Shown: one piece after another, positions 1 through 8,549 of the stretch
Layout: every line of letters starts with the position of its first letter
Position numbering within the stretch: position 1 is the first letter of the stretch
Source: Centipeda noxia ATCC 43541
Lineage (GTDB): Bacteria; Bacillota; Negativicutes; Selenomonadales; Selenomonadaceae
NCBI RefSeq assembly: GCF_000160555.1
Contig: NZ_GG749281.1
Coordinates: forward strand, 304,433 to 355,668
Length of the DNA: 51,236 nt
Direction: 5' to 3'
Notes under the pieces: generated by a model
Seen by the model: only the letters and a program-made list of their open reading frames with translations
Databases searched by the model: none
What the model was told of the DNA's origin: nothing
Made by a program: the position numbers and the translations under genes

Positions 1-942
1 TATGACTGCTTCGGCGCGGCGATGGGCGTGGCATGCATGGCGCGCGCGCTCGGGAAACGTGTGCACATTGTGCTCAGTGACATGAACGAGGGAATTGACC
101 GCATTGTGGATATGGTGCAGAAGGATGAGGGGTATGAGGACCTCTTCGTCCGCGCCGGCGATGTTGCCGGCGTCTCCCCTTCGGCGCTCCTGGTCGTGGT
201 GGATGCGCATATCCCCCACATCCTTGCCGATCCCACCCTCCTTGAGCGCATTCCGAAGATCGTCGTGATTGATCATCATCGCCGCAGCGAGAATTTCGTC
301 AAGAATCCTCTGCTGGTCTACATCGAGACGTCGTCGAGCTCGGCGAGCGAGCTGGTGACGGAGCTCCTGATGTATTTCGGCGAGAACGTCCGCCCGACGC
401 GCCTCGATGCGACGGCACTCTACTCGGGCGTTGTTGTGGATACAAAGAATTTCAACGTCGGTGCGGGTGTCCGCACCTTTGACGCGGCGGCATACCTCCG
501 GCGCGCCGGGGCGGACCCCGTGCTCGTACGGGCGCTGTTTCAGAGCGACTACGAGACCACGGTGGCGCTCGCACGTGCCAAGGCGAATGCGGAGTTCTTC
601 CCCGGCGGACTGATCGTGGGCAGTATTCCGGAGCGCCTGCAGAATGGACAGATCATCGCTGCACAGGCGGCGGACGGCATGCTGCGCGTGGACGGCGTGC
701 GCATGAGCATCTACGTCTTCCAGATGGCCGGAGACATGGTGGGCATCAGTGCACGCTCGACAGGGGAAATGAATGTTCAAGTGATTATGGAGGCGTTCGG
801 CGGCGGCGGGCACGCCAATGTTGCGGGCGCGCAGGTCAAAGGCGTTCCGCTCAGCGCGGTGCGCGCACGGGTCGTCGAACGGGCCAGAGCCTATATAGAG
901 GAGAGTGACCAGAGTGAAGGTAATACTGCAGACGGACATTAA
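1..942 (+). CDS. gdpP: c-di-AMP phosphodiesterase GdpP, C-terminal part (5' truncated by window)
   Basis: The reading frame is open from base 1, so the N-terminus (normally membrane helices, a PAS-like domain and a degenerate GGDEF domain) lies outside the window. What remains is the DHH/DHHA1 phosphoesterase part. It starts in the conserved stretch DCFGAAMG, continues through a DHH motif in VVIDHHRR, and ends with the DHHA1 signature GGGGHANVAGAQ. This domain hydrolyses cyclic di-AMP to pApA with Mn2+ at the inner face of the membrane. The order gdpP-rplI-dnaB is the classic Firmicutes arrangement near the replication origin and supports GdpP over other DHH proteins such as NrnA. The last 29 bases overlap the proposed rplI start, so the two are co-transcribed and probably translationally coupled. 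Confidence 0.9.
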   Translation, partial: YDCFGAAMGVACMARALGKRVHIVLSDMNEGIDRIVDMVQKDEGYEDLFVRAGDVAGVSPSALLVVVDAHIPHILADPTLLERIPKIVVIDHHRRSENFVKNPLLVYIETSSSSASELVTELLMYFGENVRPTRLDATALYSGVVVDTKNFNVGAGVRTFDAAAYLRRAGADPVLVRALFQSDYETTVALARAKANAEFFPGGLIVGSIPERLQNGQIIAAQAADGMLRVDGVRMSIYVFQMAGDMVGISARSTGEMNVQVIMEAFGGGGHANVAGAQVKGVPLSAVRARVVERARAYIEESDQSEGNTADGH

Positions 943-1360
943 GAATATCGGGAAAAAGGGCGAGATCGTAGAGGTTGCGGATGGCTACGGACGCAATTTC
1001 CTCCTGCCGAAGAAGCTGGCCCTTCCTGCAAGCAGCGAGAATGTAAATGTCGCGAAGGCACAGGCGGGCGCGAAGGCACGCAAGGATGCCATGGCCATGG
1101 ATGAGGCAAAACTCATGGCCGCCCAGCTCGAGAAGGTCGAGGTAGAGATCCCCGTGCGCATCGGCGAGAACGGACGCCTCTTCGGTGCGGTAACGGGCAA
1201 GGACGTTGCCGCGGCGCTGAAGAAGAAGAACATCGACGTGGACCGCCGCAAGATCACAATCCGCGGCGAGGTTACGGGCGAGGGCCTCTATGAGGCAATC
1301 GTAAAGGTTCACCCGAACATCTCCACAACGATCAAGGTTCACGTACAAAAGGAATCGTAA
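914..1360 (+). CDS. rplI: 50S ribosomal protein L9
   Basis: This 148-aa protein matches L9 end to end. The N-terminal RNA-binding lobe begins MKVILQTDIKNIG and contains the signature GYGRNFLLPKKLA. A charged central helix and the C-terminal lobe (RLFGAVTGKDVAAAL) follow. L9 binds 23S rRNA near the L1 stalk and helps maintain reading-frame fidelity. I chose the GTG at 914 rather than the in-frame GTG at 905 because it gives the canonical MKVIL start and lies 8 bases after a GAGGAGAG ribosome-binding site (898-905). The gene begins inside the end of gdpP. Confidence 0.96.
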   Translation: MKVILQTDIKNIGKKGEIVEVADGYGRNFLLPKKLALPASSENVNVAKAQAGAKARKDAMAMDEAKLMAAQLEKVEVEIPVRIGENGRLFGAVTGKDVAAALKKKNIDVDRRKITIRGEVTGEGLYEAIVKVHPNISTTIKVHVQKES

Positions 1361-1435
1361 GGAGAATCTGCCTCCCCTCCCCTATTCCTTCGGCACGGGA
1401 GATGATCACGGTCTTATTCATTTACATATAAGTAC

Positions 1436-1463
1436 GGGCTGATGAGGATCCTTTCATCAGCCC
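1436..1463 (+). other. Hairpin between rplI and lonC
   Basis: Perfect 10-bp inverted repeat GGGCTGATGA/TCATCAGCCC (1436-1445 and 1454-1463) with an 8-base loop, lying just before the lonC ribosome-binding site (1471-1479). No U-run follows, so it is not a typical intrinsic terminator. It may mark processing or modulate translation of lonC. Confidence 0.45.
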
Positions 1464-1482
1464 CTTGTCAAAAGGAAGGTTT

Positions 1483-3585
1483 ATGTCATTTTTTAAGGAT
1501 TTATTCGGAGGGAACAGCGAGCAAAAGAGTGTGCCGCCGACACTCTCCGCGGAAGCGCGCATCGATACGGAGATCGCCGCGATCTTTCGCATGCTCGCAG
1601 ACACAATGGGAACGGAGCGCCTTGTCATCCAAGCGGGCAAGATGAACGCGATGGCACTGATGCGTTCGGATGACCGCCGTGAACGGGTGCTTGCCCTCAT
1701 GCGTATTCTGGAGGAGGACCCGCTGCTCTCTCCTCCGCCGTCCGAGGCAGAGCTGCCTGAAATCATCGCGCGTATGACGGAGCAGGTCGCGGGAATCCTT
1801 GCACGGCGCGATCTTGAGGACCGTATCGAGCGCAAGGTCAATGAGAAGCTCGAGAAGGATCATGAGGAATATGTGGAGGATATTCGCCGACAGGTGATAT
1901 CGGAGGAGAACCCCGGCGCAGAGTCGCCGCATGACAAAAAGAAGCGCGAGGAACTCGAAGCACTGGAGAACATCCATCTCACGCAGTCGGTGATGGAGCT
2001 CCTGCGTCCGCAGAATTTCGATGAGATCGTCGGACAGGAACGTGCCGTGCGCTCGCTCATGGCGAAGCTCTCCTCCCCCTATCCGCAGCATCTTCTGCTC
2101 TATGGACCGCCGGGCGTCGGCAAGACGACGGCTGCGCGTCTCGTGCTCGAGGCGGCAAAGCGCCGCGCCGTTTCTCCCTTTGGAGAGGACGCACCGTTCG
2201 TCGAGACGGATGGGACAACCCTGCGCTGGGATCCGCGCGATATGACGAATCCCCTGCTCGGCTCCGTGCACGATCCGATCTATCAGGGCGCCCAGAAGAA
2301 CCTCGCAGACAGCGGTGTACCGGAACCAAAACCGGGACTCGTGACGGATGCGCACGGGGGGATCCTCTTCATCGACGAGATCGGTGAGATGGATGAGATG
2401 CTCCAGAACAAACTGCTCAAGGTGCTCGAAGATAAGCGCGCCTATTTTGAGTCGGCATACTATGATCCCGATGACAAGCGCGTCCCCCCCTATATTCGAA
2501 AACTCTTCGAGGAAGGGGCTCCCGCGGACTTCGTGCTGATCGGTGCGACAACGCGCGAACCCGATCATGTCAACCCGGCGCTGCGGTCGCGCTGCGCGGA
2601 GATCTACTTTGAGCCGCTGACCCCCGCGCATATTCTTACGATCGTCGAGAATGCAGCCGAGCGTCTGAACGTCACTCTTGCGCCGGGCGCCGCCGAACTG
2701 ATCAGTGCGTATACGATTGAGGGACGCAAGGCGATCAATATCCTTGCAGATGCGTACAGCCTCGCGCTGAATCGGTTCGAGGAGGAAGAGATCAAGCGTA
2801 TTGTTTCACGTGAAACAATCTCGGAGAACGCGGCGGATGATGACATGGGAACCGAGACGGAATTTCTCGGCGAAGTCCCCCACCGCGATCATGTACAGAA
2901 TGTTTCACGTGAAACAAAAACACCGCCGCTCGAGGTGACAAGAGCTGATATCTATGAGGTCGCACAGGTGAGCCGCCTCCATCAATTCGGCCGAAAGAAG
3001 GCCTCCGATACACCTGCTGTCGGCAGAGTGTTCGGGCTCGGCGTCGCTGGATTCCTCGGCTCCATCATCGAGATCGAGGCCGTCTCCTTCCCTGCAGCGG
3101 AGAAAGGCAAGGGTACCGTGCGCTTCAATGAGACGGCGGGCAGTATGGCAAAGGACTCCGTGTTCAATGCTGCTTCGGTCATGCGCCAACTGACAGGCCG
3201 GGATATCCACGACTACGATATTCATGTCAACGTCATCGGTGGGGGGAATATTGACGGCCCCAGCGCCGGTACAGCCATCCTTGCCGCAATTGTGAGCGCC
3301 GTTACCGGCTCTGCGATCCGGCAGGATACAGCGGTGACGGGAGAGATCTCTCTGCAGGGGGAGATCAAGCCGGTCGGCGGTGTCTTTGAGAAGGCATACG
3401 GCGCGCGGCAGGCGGGCATCTCGACCCTGATTATCCCGTGGGAGAACAAGAAGGACCTCCCGGAGGATCATCTCGGGCTTACGATTCATCGCCTTAAAAC
3501 GGCAGAAGAAGCGTTTAATCTGCTCTTTGCCGATGAGAAGTGGAAGCAGCGGCCTGAGCCCCCTGCGGACAGCGTGCAGAGATGA
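1483..3585 (+). CDS. lonC: Lon-family ATP-dependent protease, LonC type
   Basis: A 700-aa AAA+ protease with the ATPase and Lon peptidase domains on one chain but without the LonA N-terminal LAN domain. Walker A is GPPGVGKT near residue 206 and Walker B is LFIDEIGE near 294. The protease domain carries the Ser-Lys dyad: Ser594 in DGPSAGT and Lys637 in FEKAYGAR. The gene lies between rplI and dnaB. LonC and LonB are relatives of Lon best known from endospore formers. I chose ATG 1483 over TTG 1465 because AAAGGAAGG (1471-1479) is correctly spaced before it. Unusually, the linker between the two domains (about residues 440-480) contains VSRET twice, each encoded by a perfect parS site. Confidence 0.88.
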   Translation: MSFFKDLFGGNSEQKSVPPTLSAEARIDTEIAAIFRMLADTMGTERLVIQAGKMNAMALMRSDDRRERVLALMRILEEDPLLSPPPSEAELPEIIARMTEQVAGILARRDLEDRIERKVNEKLEKDHEEYVEDIRRQVISEENPGAESPHDKKKREELEALENIHLTQSVMELLRPQNFDEIVGQERAVRSLMAKLSSPYPQHLLLYGPPGVGKTTAARLVLEAAKRRAVSPFGEDAPFVETDGTTLRWDPRDMTNPLLGSVHDPIYQGAQKNLADSGVPEPKPGLVTDAHGGILFIDEIGEMDEMLQNKLLKVLEDKRAYFESAYYDPDDKRVPPYIRKLFEEGAPADFVLIGATTREPDHVNPALRSRCAEIYFEPLTPAHILTIVENAAERLNVTLAPGAAELISAYTIEGRKAINILADAYSLALNRFEEEEIKRIVSRETISENAADDDMGTETEFLGEVPHRDHVQNVSRETKTPPLEVTRADIYEVAQVSRLHQFGRKKASDTPAVGRVFGLGVAGFLGSIIEIEAVSFPAAEKGKGTVRFNETAGSMAKDSVFNAASVMRQLTGRDIHDYDIHVNVIGGGNIDGPSAGTAILAAIVSAVTGSAIRQDTAVTGEISLQGEIKPVGGVFEKAYGARQAGISTLIIPWENKKDLPEDHLGLTIHRLKTAEEAFNLLFADEKWKQRPEPPADSVQR
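2802..2817. other. parS: parS centromere site 1 (inside lonC)
   Basis: Perfect copy of the 16-bp palindrome TGTTTCACGTGAAACA, the established bacterial ParB-binding site. It lies inside lonC, where it encodes Val-Ser-Arg-Glu-Thr. parA and parB are 3.3 kb downstream. Confidence 0.95.
2901..2916. other. parS: parS centromere site 2 (inside lonC)
   Basis: Second perfect TGTTTCACGTGAAACA palindrome, 99 bp from the first and in the same codon phase, again encoding Val-Ser-Arg-Glu-Thr in the lonC interdomain linker. Confidence 0.95.
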
Positions 3586-3624
3586 GCGGTGCCTCTGATG
3601 ATTTTGTTGTGAAAGGAGAATCCT

Positions 3625-4947
3625 ATGGCAGAAGGACGCGTCCCGCCGCAGAATATTGAGGCGGAGCAGTCTGTGCTCGGCGCAATGATGCTGAAACAGA
3701 CGGCGGTTACGCAGGCATTGGAGCTCCTGCGCGCGGATGAGTTTTACCGCCAAGCCCATCGCCTCGTGTTTGAGACGATGGAGGGACTTGTGCACGCCGG
3801 CGAGCCGGTGGATATTGTCACCGTAACCGAATCTCTTAGGAAGAGCGGCATGCTCGAACAGGTGGGCGGGATCTCTTTTCTCGCGAATTTGTCAAATACT
3901 GTGCCGAGTACGGCAAATCTCGCGCACTATGCAAAGATCGTAAAGGAGAAGGCGATCCTGCGTGCGCTCATCGACGTGAGTACAGAGATTGCCGGTGCGG
4001 CGTATAATGAGAGTGAGGATGTTGCCGAGCAGCTTGACGATGCCGAGAACAAGATCCTCGCGATCGCAGGCGGACAGACGACCGGTGCCTTCATTCCGGC
4101 GAAGGAAGTCGTCTTTGCCGCCGTGGAGCGCGTCAGCGAACTTGCAAAGGCAAAGGGGGGGATTACGGGGCTTTCCACGGGCCTTGCGACACTTGACAAC
4201 GTGACGCGGGGGCTCCAGAAATCCGACCTCATTATCGTCGCTGCGCGCCCCGCAATGGGAAAGACTGCATTCGTCCTCAATCTCGCGACGCATGTGGCCC
4301 TGCAGGGCGGGACCGTCGCGTTCTTTTCCCTCGAGATGCCCCGTGAACAGTTGATGCACCGCATCTTCTGCGCTGAGGGGCAGATCGACGCGACCCGCCT
4401 GGCGCGCGGCGAGCTGGATGACGAAGAGTGGGACCGCCTGGTCAAGGTGGCGGACCGCATGATGAAGACGAAGCTCTACTTCGACGATACGAGCAGTACG
4501 ACGGTGCTTGATATCCGCACGCGTGCGCGGCGGCTCAAGGCAGAGCATGGCCTCGACCTCATTGCCGTTGATTACCTCCAGCTGATTCAGGCACCGGGGC
4601 GTGCGGAGAACCGCACGCTTGCCGTGGCGGAGATGACACGCTCACTGAAAGTGCTCGCCCGCGAGCTGAATGTGCCGATTGTCGTCCTTTCGCAGCTTTC
4701 GCGTGCAACAGAAGGCCGCTCCGACAAGCGCCCTCTGCTCTCTGACCTGCGCGAATCCGGCTCCATCGAGCAGGATGCCGACATCGTCATGTTCCTCTAT
4801 CGCGAGGACTATTACAATCAGGATACGGAGAATGCAAACATCACGGAGCTCAGCATTGCGAAGCATCGCAACGGTGCGACCGATACAGTGAAGATGTTCT
4901 TTCAAAAAGAATATACGCGTTTCCGTGATCTTGCGCGCGAGCAATGA
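3625..4947 (+). CDS. dnaB: Replicative DNA helicase DnaB
   Basis: The 440-aa length is normal for the hexameric replicative helicase. The N-terminal domain (about 1-110) opens with PPQNIEAEQSVLGAMM, a DnaB hallmark. After a linker the RecA-like ATPase domain has Walker A in ARPAMGKTAF (about 208-216), Walker B in LIAVDYLQLI and the DLRESGSIEQDAD motif near the C-terminus. It unwinds DNA ahead of the replication fork by ATP hydrolysis. A ribosome-binding site AAAGGAGA lies before ATG 3625. It follows lonC by about 40 bp in the origin-proximal cluster. A parS site begins 3 bp after the stop. Confidence 0.97.
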   Translation: MAEGRVPPQNIEAEQSVLGAMMLKQTAVTQALELLRADEFYRQAHRLVFETMEGLVHAGEPVDIVTVTESLRKSGMLEQVGGISFLANLSNTVPSTANLAHYAKIVKEKAILRALIDVSTEIAGAAYNESEDVAEQLDDAENKILAIAGGQTTGAFIPAKEVVFAAVERVSELAKAKGGITGLSTGLATLDNVTRGLQKSDLIIVAARPAMGKTAFVLNLATHVALQGGTVAFFSLEMPREQLMHRIFCAEGQIDATRLARGELDDEEWDRLVKVADRMMKTKLYFDDTSSTTVLDIRTRARRLKAEHGLDLIAVDYLQLIQAPGRAENRTLAVAEMTRSLKVLARELNVPIVVLSQLSRATEGRSDKRPLLSDLRESGSIEQDADIVMFLYREDYYNQDTENANITELSIAKHRNGATDTVKMFFQKEYTRFRDLAREQ

Positions 4948-4949
4948 AT

Positions 4950-4965
4950 TGTTTCACGTGAAACA
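4950..4965. other. parS: parS centromere site 3 (downstream of dnaB)
   Basis: Third perfect TGTTTCACGTGAAACA palindrome, intergenic, immediately after the dnaB stop codon and before its terminator. Confidence 0.95.
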
Positions 4966-4984
4966 TTTATTGTTCGGGTTCTTG

Positions 4985-5017
4985 AAATCCCCTCAAAAAA
5001 AAGAGGGGATTTTTTTT
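4985..5017 (+). terminator. Intrinsic terminator after dnaB
   Basis: Inverted repeat AAATCCCCTC/GAGGGGATTT (4985-4994 and 5003-5012) with an A8 loop, running into a T tract to 5017. It ends the gdpP-rplI-lonC-dnaB transcript and separates it from pfkA. Confidence 0.9.
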
Positions 5018-5025
5018 GTCATTTG

Positions 5026-5034
5026 TGCTATGAT
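5026..5034 (+). promoter_or_regulatory. Possible extended -10 promoter for pfkA
   Basis: TGCTATGAT is an extended -10 element lying just after the dnaB terminator and about 64 bp before the pfkA start. No convincing -35 was found, so the call rests on the -10 and the position. Confidence 0.4.
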
Positions 5035-5097
5035 GGAGGAAATATGGGGGCGCATGTGATTCGTGTGCGTTTAGAAGCGGGCAGGGGAGGAAGCGTT

Positions 5098-6060
5098 GTG
5101 TTAAAGAGTATCGCAGTCATGACGAGCGGGGGTGACAGCCCGGGAATGAATGCTGCGGCGCGTGCGGTTGCGCGTACGGCGCTCTATGAAGGCGTTCATG
5201 TATGGGGAATCAACGACGGCTACCACGGCCTGCTCGAAGAGGATATGCGCGAACTGCAGTCGATGGATGTGGGGGATATCATCCAGCGCGGCGGAACCTT
5301 TCTCGGGACGGCGCGCTGCAAGCGCTGGCAGACACCGGAGGGACGCCGTCTCGGCCATGAGAACCTCGTGAAGCGCGGCATCGAAGGTCTCTGCGTGATC
5401 GGCGGTGACGGGTCTCTGCGCGGAGCACAGCTGCTGTCGGAGGAGTACGGCTTTCCCATCATCGGCCTGCCGGGAACAATTGACAACGACGTCTGGGGAA
5501 TGGACTATACCATCGGCTGCGATACGGCGGCGAATACCATCATTGATGCGATCAACAAACTGCGCGACACCGCGTCGGCACACCGCCGCGTGATCGTGCT
5601 CGAGGTGATGGGGCGCAGCTGCGGGTGGCTGGCACTCGTCTCAGGCATTTCGGGCGGGGCGGAGTACATTCTCGTTCCCGAGGAAAAGTTCGATCTGGAG
5701 GAGATTACAAGCAGCCTCGCGGCCGCATATGAGCGCGGCAAACGCTATATCCTCATTGTCGTTGCCGAGGGGGCGGCAAAGGGACAGGATGTCTGTGACT
5801 ACATCGCAAAGCATACAGATATTGAGACGCGCGTCTCCGTGCTCGGTCATATCCAGCGCGGCGGAGCGCCGACGGTCATCGACCGCGTACGCGCCAGTCA
5901 GCTCGGCGAGCAGGCGGCACTTGCTCTCATCTCAGGCATCTCGGGCGTTGTGCTCGGATACAGCAAGGGCCACGTCGTCTCGGTCAACCTTTATGATGCC
6001 GTGAATAATAAGAAGAAACTGGACCCCGAGTACCTGCATCTGGCGAAGGTGCTGTCGTAA
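5098..6060 (+). CDS. pfkA: ATP-dependent 6-phosphofructokinase
   Basis: A 320-aa protein, the usual bacterial PfkA length. It phosphorylates fructose 6-phosphate to fructose 1,6-bisphosphate, the committed step of glycolysis, in the cytoplasm. Visible motifs are the ATP-binding TSGGDSPGMNAA at the start, GGDGSLRGA, the catalytic loop PGTIDNDV with the catalytic Asp, and EVMGRSCGWLA for sugar-phosphate binding. GTG 5098 was chosen because GGGGAGG lies about 7 bases upstream and it gives the family-typical N-terminus; the upstream extension to 5023 has no family counterpart. The gene stands alone between a terminator and parA. Confidence 0.95.
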   Translation: MLKSIAVMTSGGDSPGMNAAARAVARTALYEGVHVWGINDGYHGLLEEDMRELQSMDVGDIIQRGGTFLGTARCKRWQTPEGRRLGHENLVKRGIEGLCVIGGDGSLRGAQLLSEEYGFPIIGLPGTIDNDVWGMDYTIGCDTAANTIIDAINKLRDTASAHRRVIVLEVMGRSCGWLALVSGISGGAEYILVPEEKFDLEEITSSLAAAYERGKRYILIVVAEGAAKGQDVCDYIAKHTDIETRVSVLGHIQRGGAPTVIDRVRASQLGEQAALALISGISGVVLGYSKGHVVSVNLYDAVNNKKKLDPEYLHLAKVLS

Positions 6061-6122
6061 AAGTGCTGTGCGCCGGATTATGGGTGCGATGAGAGGCATA
6101 CTCCAGGAGAAAGGATGATCCC

Positions 6123-6887
6123 GTGGCAAAGATCATTGCGATTGCCAGCCAAAAGGGCGGCGTCGGCAAGACGACGACGGCCGTCAACCTCGCTGCTGCC
6201 GTCGCGCGTGCAAAGCGTCGTGTCCTCCTCGTTGACATTGACCCGCAGGGGAATGCGACGAGCGGATTCGGCCTCGATAAAAACATGCTTATGTCCACGA
6301 CTTATCGTGTGCTGATCGAGGGACAGAGCCTCCGGGAGTCGATTGTTCCCTCGGATTATGATGTGGATGTCCTGCCGGCCAATGTCGAGCTGGCAGGGGC
6401 TGAGGTGGAGCTCGCCGGGATGGAGCGCCGGGAGACGCGCCTGCGGGATGCGCTCACGGAGGCGGAGCGCGCCTATGACTACATCTTTATCGACTGTCCT
6501 CCATCGCTCGGCTTCCTGACGCTGAATGCGTTGACGGCGGCAGATGCTGTTCTCATCCCCATTCAATGTGAGTTTTACGCCCTCGAGGGGGTCGCACAGC
6601 TGATGAATACGATCGGCCTCGTGCAGGAGAGCGCAAATCCGGGGCTTCGGATTCAGGGCGTCGTTATGACCATGTACGACGGCCGAACCCGCATTGCAAC
6701 GCAGGTGGTGGAGGAAGTGCGCTCTGTCTTTGGCACCGCACTCTATGATACGTTGATCCCACGCAATGTACGGCTCTCTGAGGCACCCTCGTTCGGGCAG
6801 CCGATCACCTCCTACGACATCACGTCGCGCGGGGCCGAGACGTATATTGCACTGGCGAAGGAGGTGATGAAGCGTGAAGAAAACTAA
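6123..6887 (+). CDS. parA: Chromosome partitioning ATPase ParA (Soj)
   Basis: A 254-aa deviant Walker ATPase. The deviant Walker A KGGVGKTTT lies at residues 11-19, the A' motif DIDPQGNATSG near residue 40 and Walker B in FIDCPPSLG. ParA binds DNA without sequence specificity as an ATP dimer and, with ParB-parS, segregates newly replicated origins; Soj also regulates DnaA in Bacillus. The start is GTG 6123 with AGGAGAAAGGA upstream. The 3' end overlaps parB by 14 bases. The three parS sites 1.2-3.3 kb upstream complete the system. Confidence 0.95.
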   Translation: MAKIIAIASQKGGVGKTTTAVNLAAAVARAKRRVLLVDIDPQGNATSGFGLDKNMLMSTTYRVLIEGQSLRESIVPSDYDVDVLPANVELAGAEVELAGMERRETRLRDALTEAERAYDYIFIDCPPSLGFLTLNALTAADAVLIPIQCEFYALEGVAQLMNTIGLVQESANPGLRIQGVVMTMYDGRTRIATQVVEEVRSVFGTALYDTLIPRNVRLSEAPSFGQPITSYDITSRGAETYIALAKEVMKREEN

Positions 6888-7890
6888 AACAGGCGGACTC
6901 GGACGCGGCCTTGGCGCGCTTGGACTTGGAAAGAACGCGCTCACAGGAAAGAAAGAGGCGCCCGCCTCAGGGCGTGCGGCAGCATCGGCGGGGACTCCCC
7001 CCGCCATGCAGACAGGGACGCCGGCCGAACTCGGCGTAAACGCGATCCGCCCCAACCGTTTTCAGCCGCGGCATGAATTCGACGAAGCGGCGCTTGAGGA
7101 ACTGCGCGAATCCATCGCGCAGCACGGCATCCTCCAGCCCCTTTCCGTACGCGACATCGGCGGCGGGAAATACGAACTGATCGCCGGAGAACGCCGCCTG
7201 CGCGCAGCAAAACTCGCGGGGCTCAAAACCGTACCCGTCATCTTTCGCGCGGCAACGGATGCGGAGATGGCGGAGATGGCGCTCATCGAGAACCTCCAGC
7301 GCGAGGATCTCAACCCCATTGAGGAGGCGCGCGCCTATGAGCGCCTCCTGACAGAGTTCAAGCTCTCGCAGGAACAGCTTGCACGGCGTGTTGCCCGCAG
7401 CCGCTCGGCCGTTGCGAACAGCGTTCGCCTCCTGCGCCTCGCAAAGGAAGTCCAGGCATTTATCGCCAACGGCGTTCTCGCGATGGGGCAGGCGCGCCCG
7501 CTCCTCGCGCTCCAGACGGCGGCCCTTCAGCGCGAAGCGGCAGAGTATATCCAGGAGCATGAACTCTCGGCACGCGGTGCAGAGGCACTTGTGAAGCGGC
7601 TCGTAAAGGACCCGAAGGCCCTCAAGAAGGCCGCACAGACGCAGAAAAAGACGCGTACGCCGGCGGACATTTTTGTGCGGGAGGCAGAGGAACGCCTCAC
7701 ACACAGCCTTGGGACGAAAGTCCGTATTCAAGCGGGGCGTGAGCAGGGGAAGGGGCGGTTGGAGATCAGCTATTTCTCCGCAGAAGACCTCGAACGCCTG
7801 ATCGAACTCCTTTCTGCAGTGGACGGTGCTGCGAAGGAGGATAAACGCGCTGCGCTGCGCGCATTCTCCGCGCAGAAGTTTACTGTGTAA
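6874..7890 (+). CDS. parB: Chromosome partitioning protein ParB (Spo0J), parS-binding CTPase
   Basis: This 338-aa protein starts [17 protein letters not shown], the ParA-stimulating N-terminal peptide seen in ParB. The CTP-binding ParB/Srx domain follows, with [13 protein letters not shown], the GERRLRAA box and [11 protein letters not shown] helix-turn-helix in [25 protein letters not shown] binds parS. The C-terminal region ending at residue 338 should carry dimerisation. Low-complexity Ala/Gly sequence lies around residues 25-50. The GTG start at 6874 is preceded by AAGGAGGTGA inside the end of parA, so translation is coupled. It loads at parS and slides as a CTP clamp. Confidence 0.96.
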   Translation: MKKTKTGGLGRGLGALGLGKNALTGKKEAPASGRAAASAGTPPAMQTGTPAELGVNAIRPNRFQPRHEFDEAALEELRESIAQHGILQPLSVRDIGGGKYELIAGERRLRAAKLAGLKTVPVIFRAATDAEMAEMALIENLQREDLNPIEEARAYERLLTEFKLSQEQLARRVARSRSAVANSVRLLRLAKEVQAFIANGVLAMGQARPLLALQTAALQREAAEYIQEHELSARGAEALVKRLVKDPKALKKAAQTQKKTRTPADIFVREAEERLTHSLGTKVRIQAGREQGKGRLEISYFSAEDLERLIELLSAVDGAAKEDKRAALRAFSAQKFTV

Positions 7891-7930
7891 ATCGGACCCG
7901 CGCGATAATAGGGAAGAAGGGAAGAAAGAA

Positions 7931-8452
7931 TTGTTTCTGAACAATCTCGTAAACGATATTGCGGCACATGAGACGATACTCTTGTTTGCCTCGATGCTGC
8001 TGATCCTGCTTTTATTGATTCTGGTTGTCTATCTGATGATCCGCGTCAGCATGATGAGCAGCCGTTACCGGGCAATGATGCGCGGATCCGAGGCCAATGA
8101 CCTCGAGGGAATGCTGATTCAGCATATCAAGGAGGTCGAGAGGATTGCGGCGACGAATGCGCGCATCCTGGAGGAAAACGAGCTGATACGTCAGTTCATC
8201 CGCGGCTCGCTCGTGCGTGTTGCCGCCGTTCGGTTCCGCGCGTTCGAGGATATGGGCGGCGACCTCAGCTACGCGGTGGCCATGCTCAATGCGAACAACG
8301 ACGGCATTATTTTCTCGAGTATCTTTGCCCGCGCGGATTCGCGCAGCTATATCAAGCCCATCAAGAACGGCGCGTCGGACTATCCGCTCACGGATGAGGA
8401 AAAGGGCGTGCTGAAGGAAGCCATGGCGCAGCCGCTTCCGATTCAATACTGA
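7931..8452 (+). CDS. DUF4446 family membrane protein
   Basis: A 173-aa protein of unknown function. One hydrophobic segment (about residues 14-37, ILLFASMLLILLLLILVVYL) is followed by a charged helical stretch and a conserved C-terminal domain with VRFRAFEDMGGDLSYAVAML and IFARADSRSYIKPI. Proteins of this type lie beside parAB in several Firmicutes, which suggests but does not prove a link to segregation or the envelope. The start codon is TTG 7931, preceded by the purine-rich GGGAAGAA; earlier in-frame starts would overlap parB. An intrinsic terminator follows at once. Confidence 0.75.
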   Translation: MFLNNLVNDIAAHETILLFASMLLILLLLILVVYLMIRVSMMSSRYRAMMRGSEANDLEGMLIQHIKEVERIAATNARILEENELIRQFIRGSLVRVAAVRFRAFEDMGGDLSYAVAMLNANNDGIIFSSIFARADSRSYIKPIKNGASDYPLTDEEKGVLKEAMAQPLPIQY

Positions 8453-8463
8453 CAAAAGCAAAG

Positions 8464-8490
8464 AAAACCTGCTGAGTCTCAGCAGGTTTT
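8464..8490 (+). terminator. Intrinsic terminator after the parAB-DUF4446 unit
   Basis: Perfect 12-bp inverted repeat AAAACCTGCTGA/TCAGCAGGTTTT with a 3-base loop, its right arm ending in four T residues and followed by further T-rich sequence. Confidence 0.85.
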
Positions 8491-8549
8491 CATTTTGTTC
8501 CGCTAGGATAGGGGGATGGAAAAAATCAGGATAGAATAAGGAGAACGCA

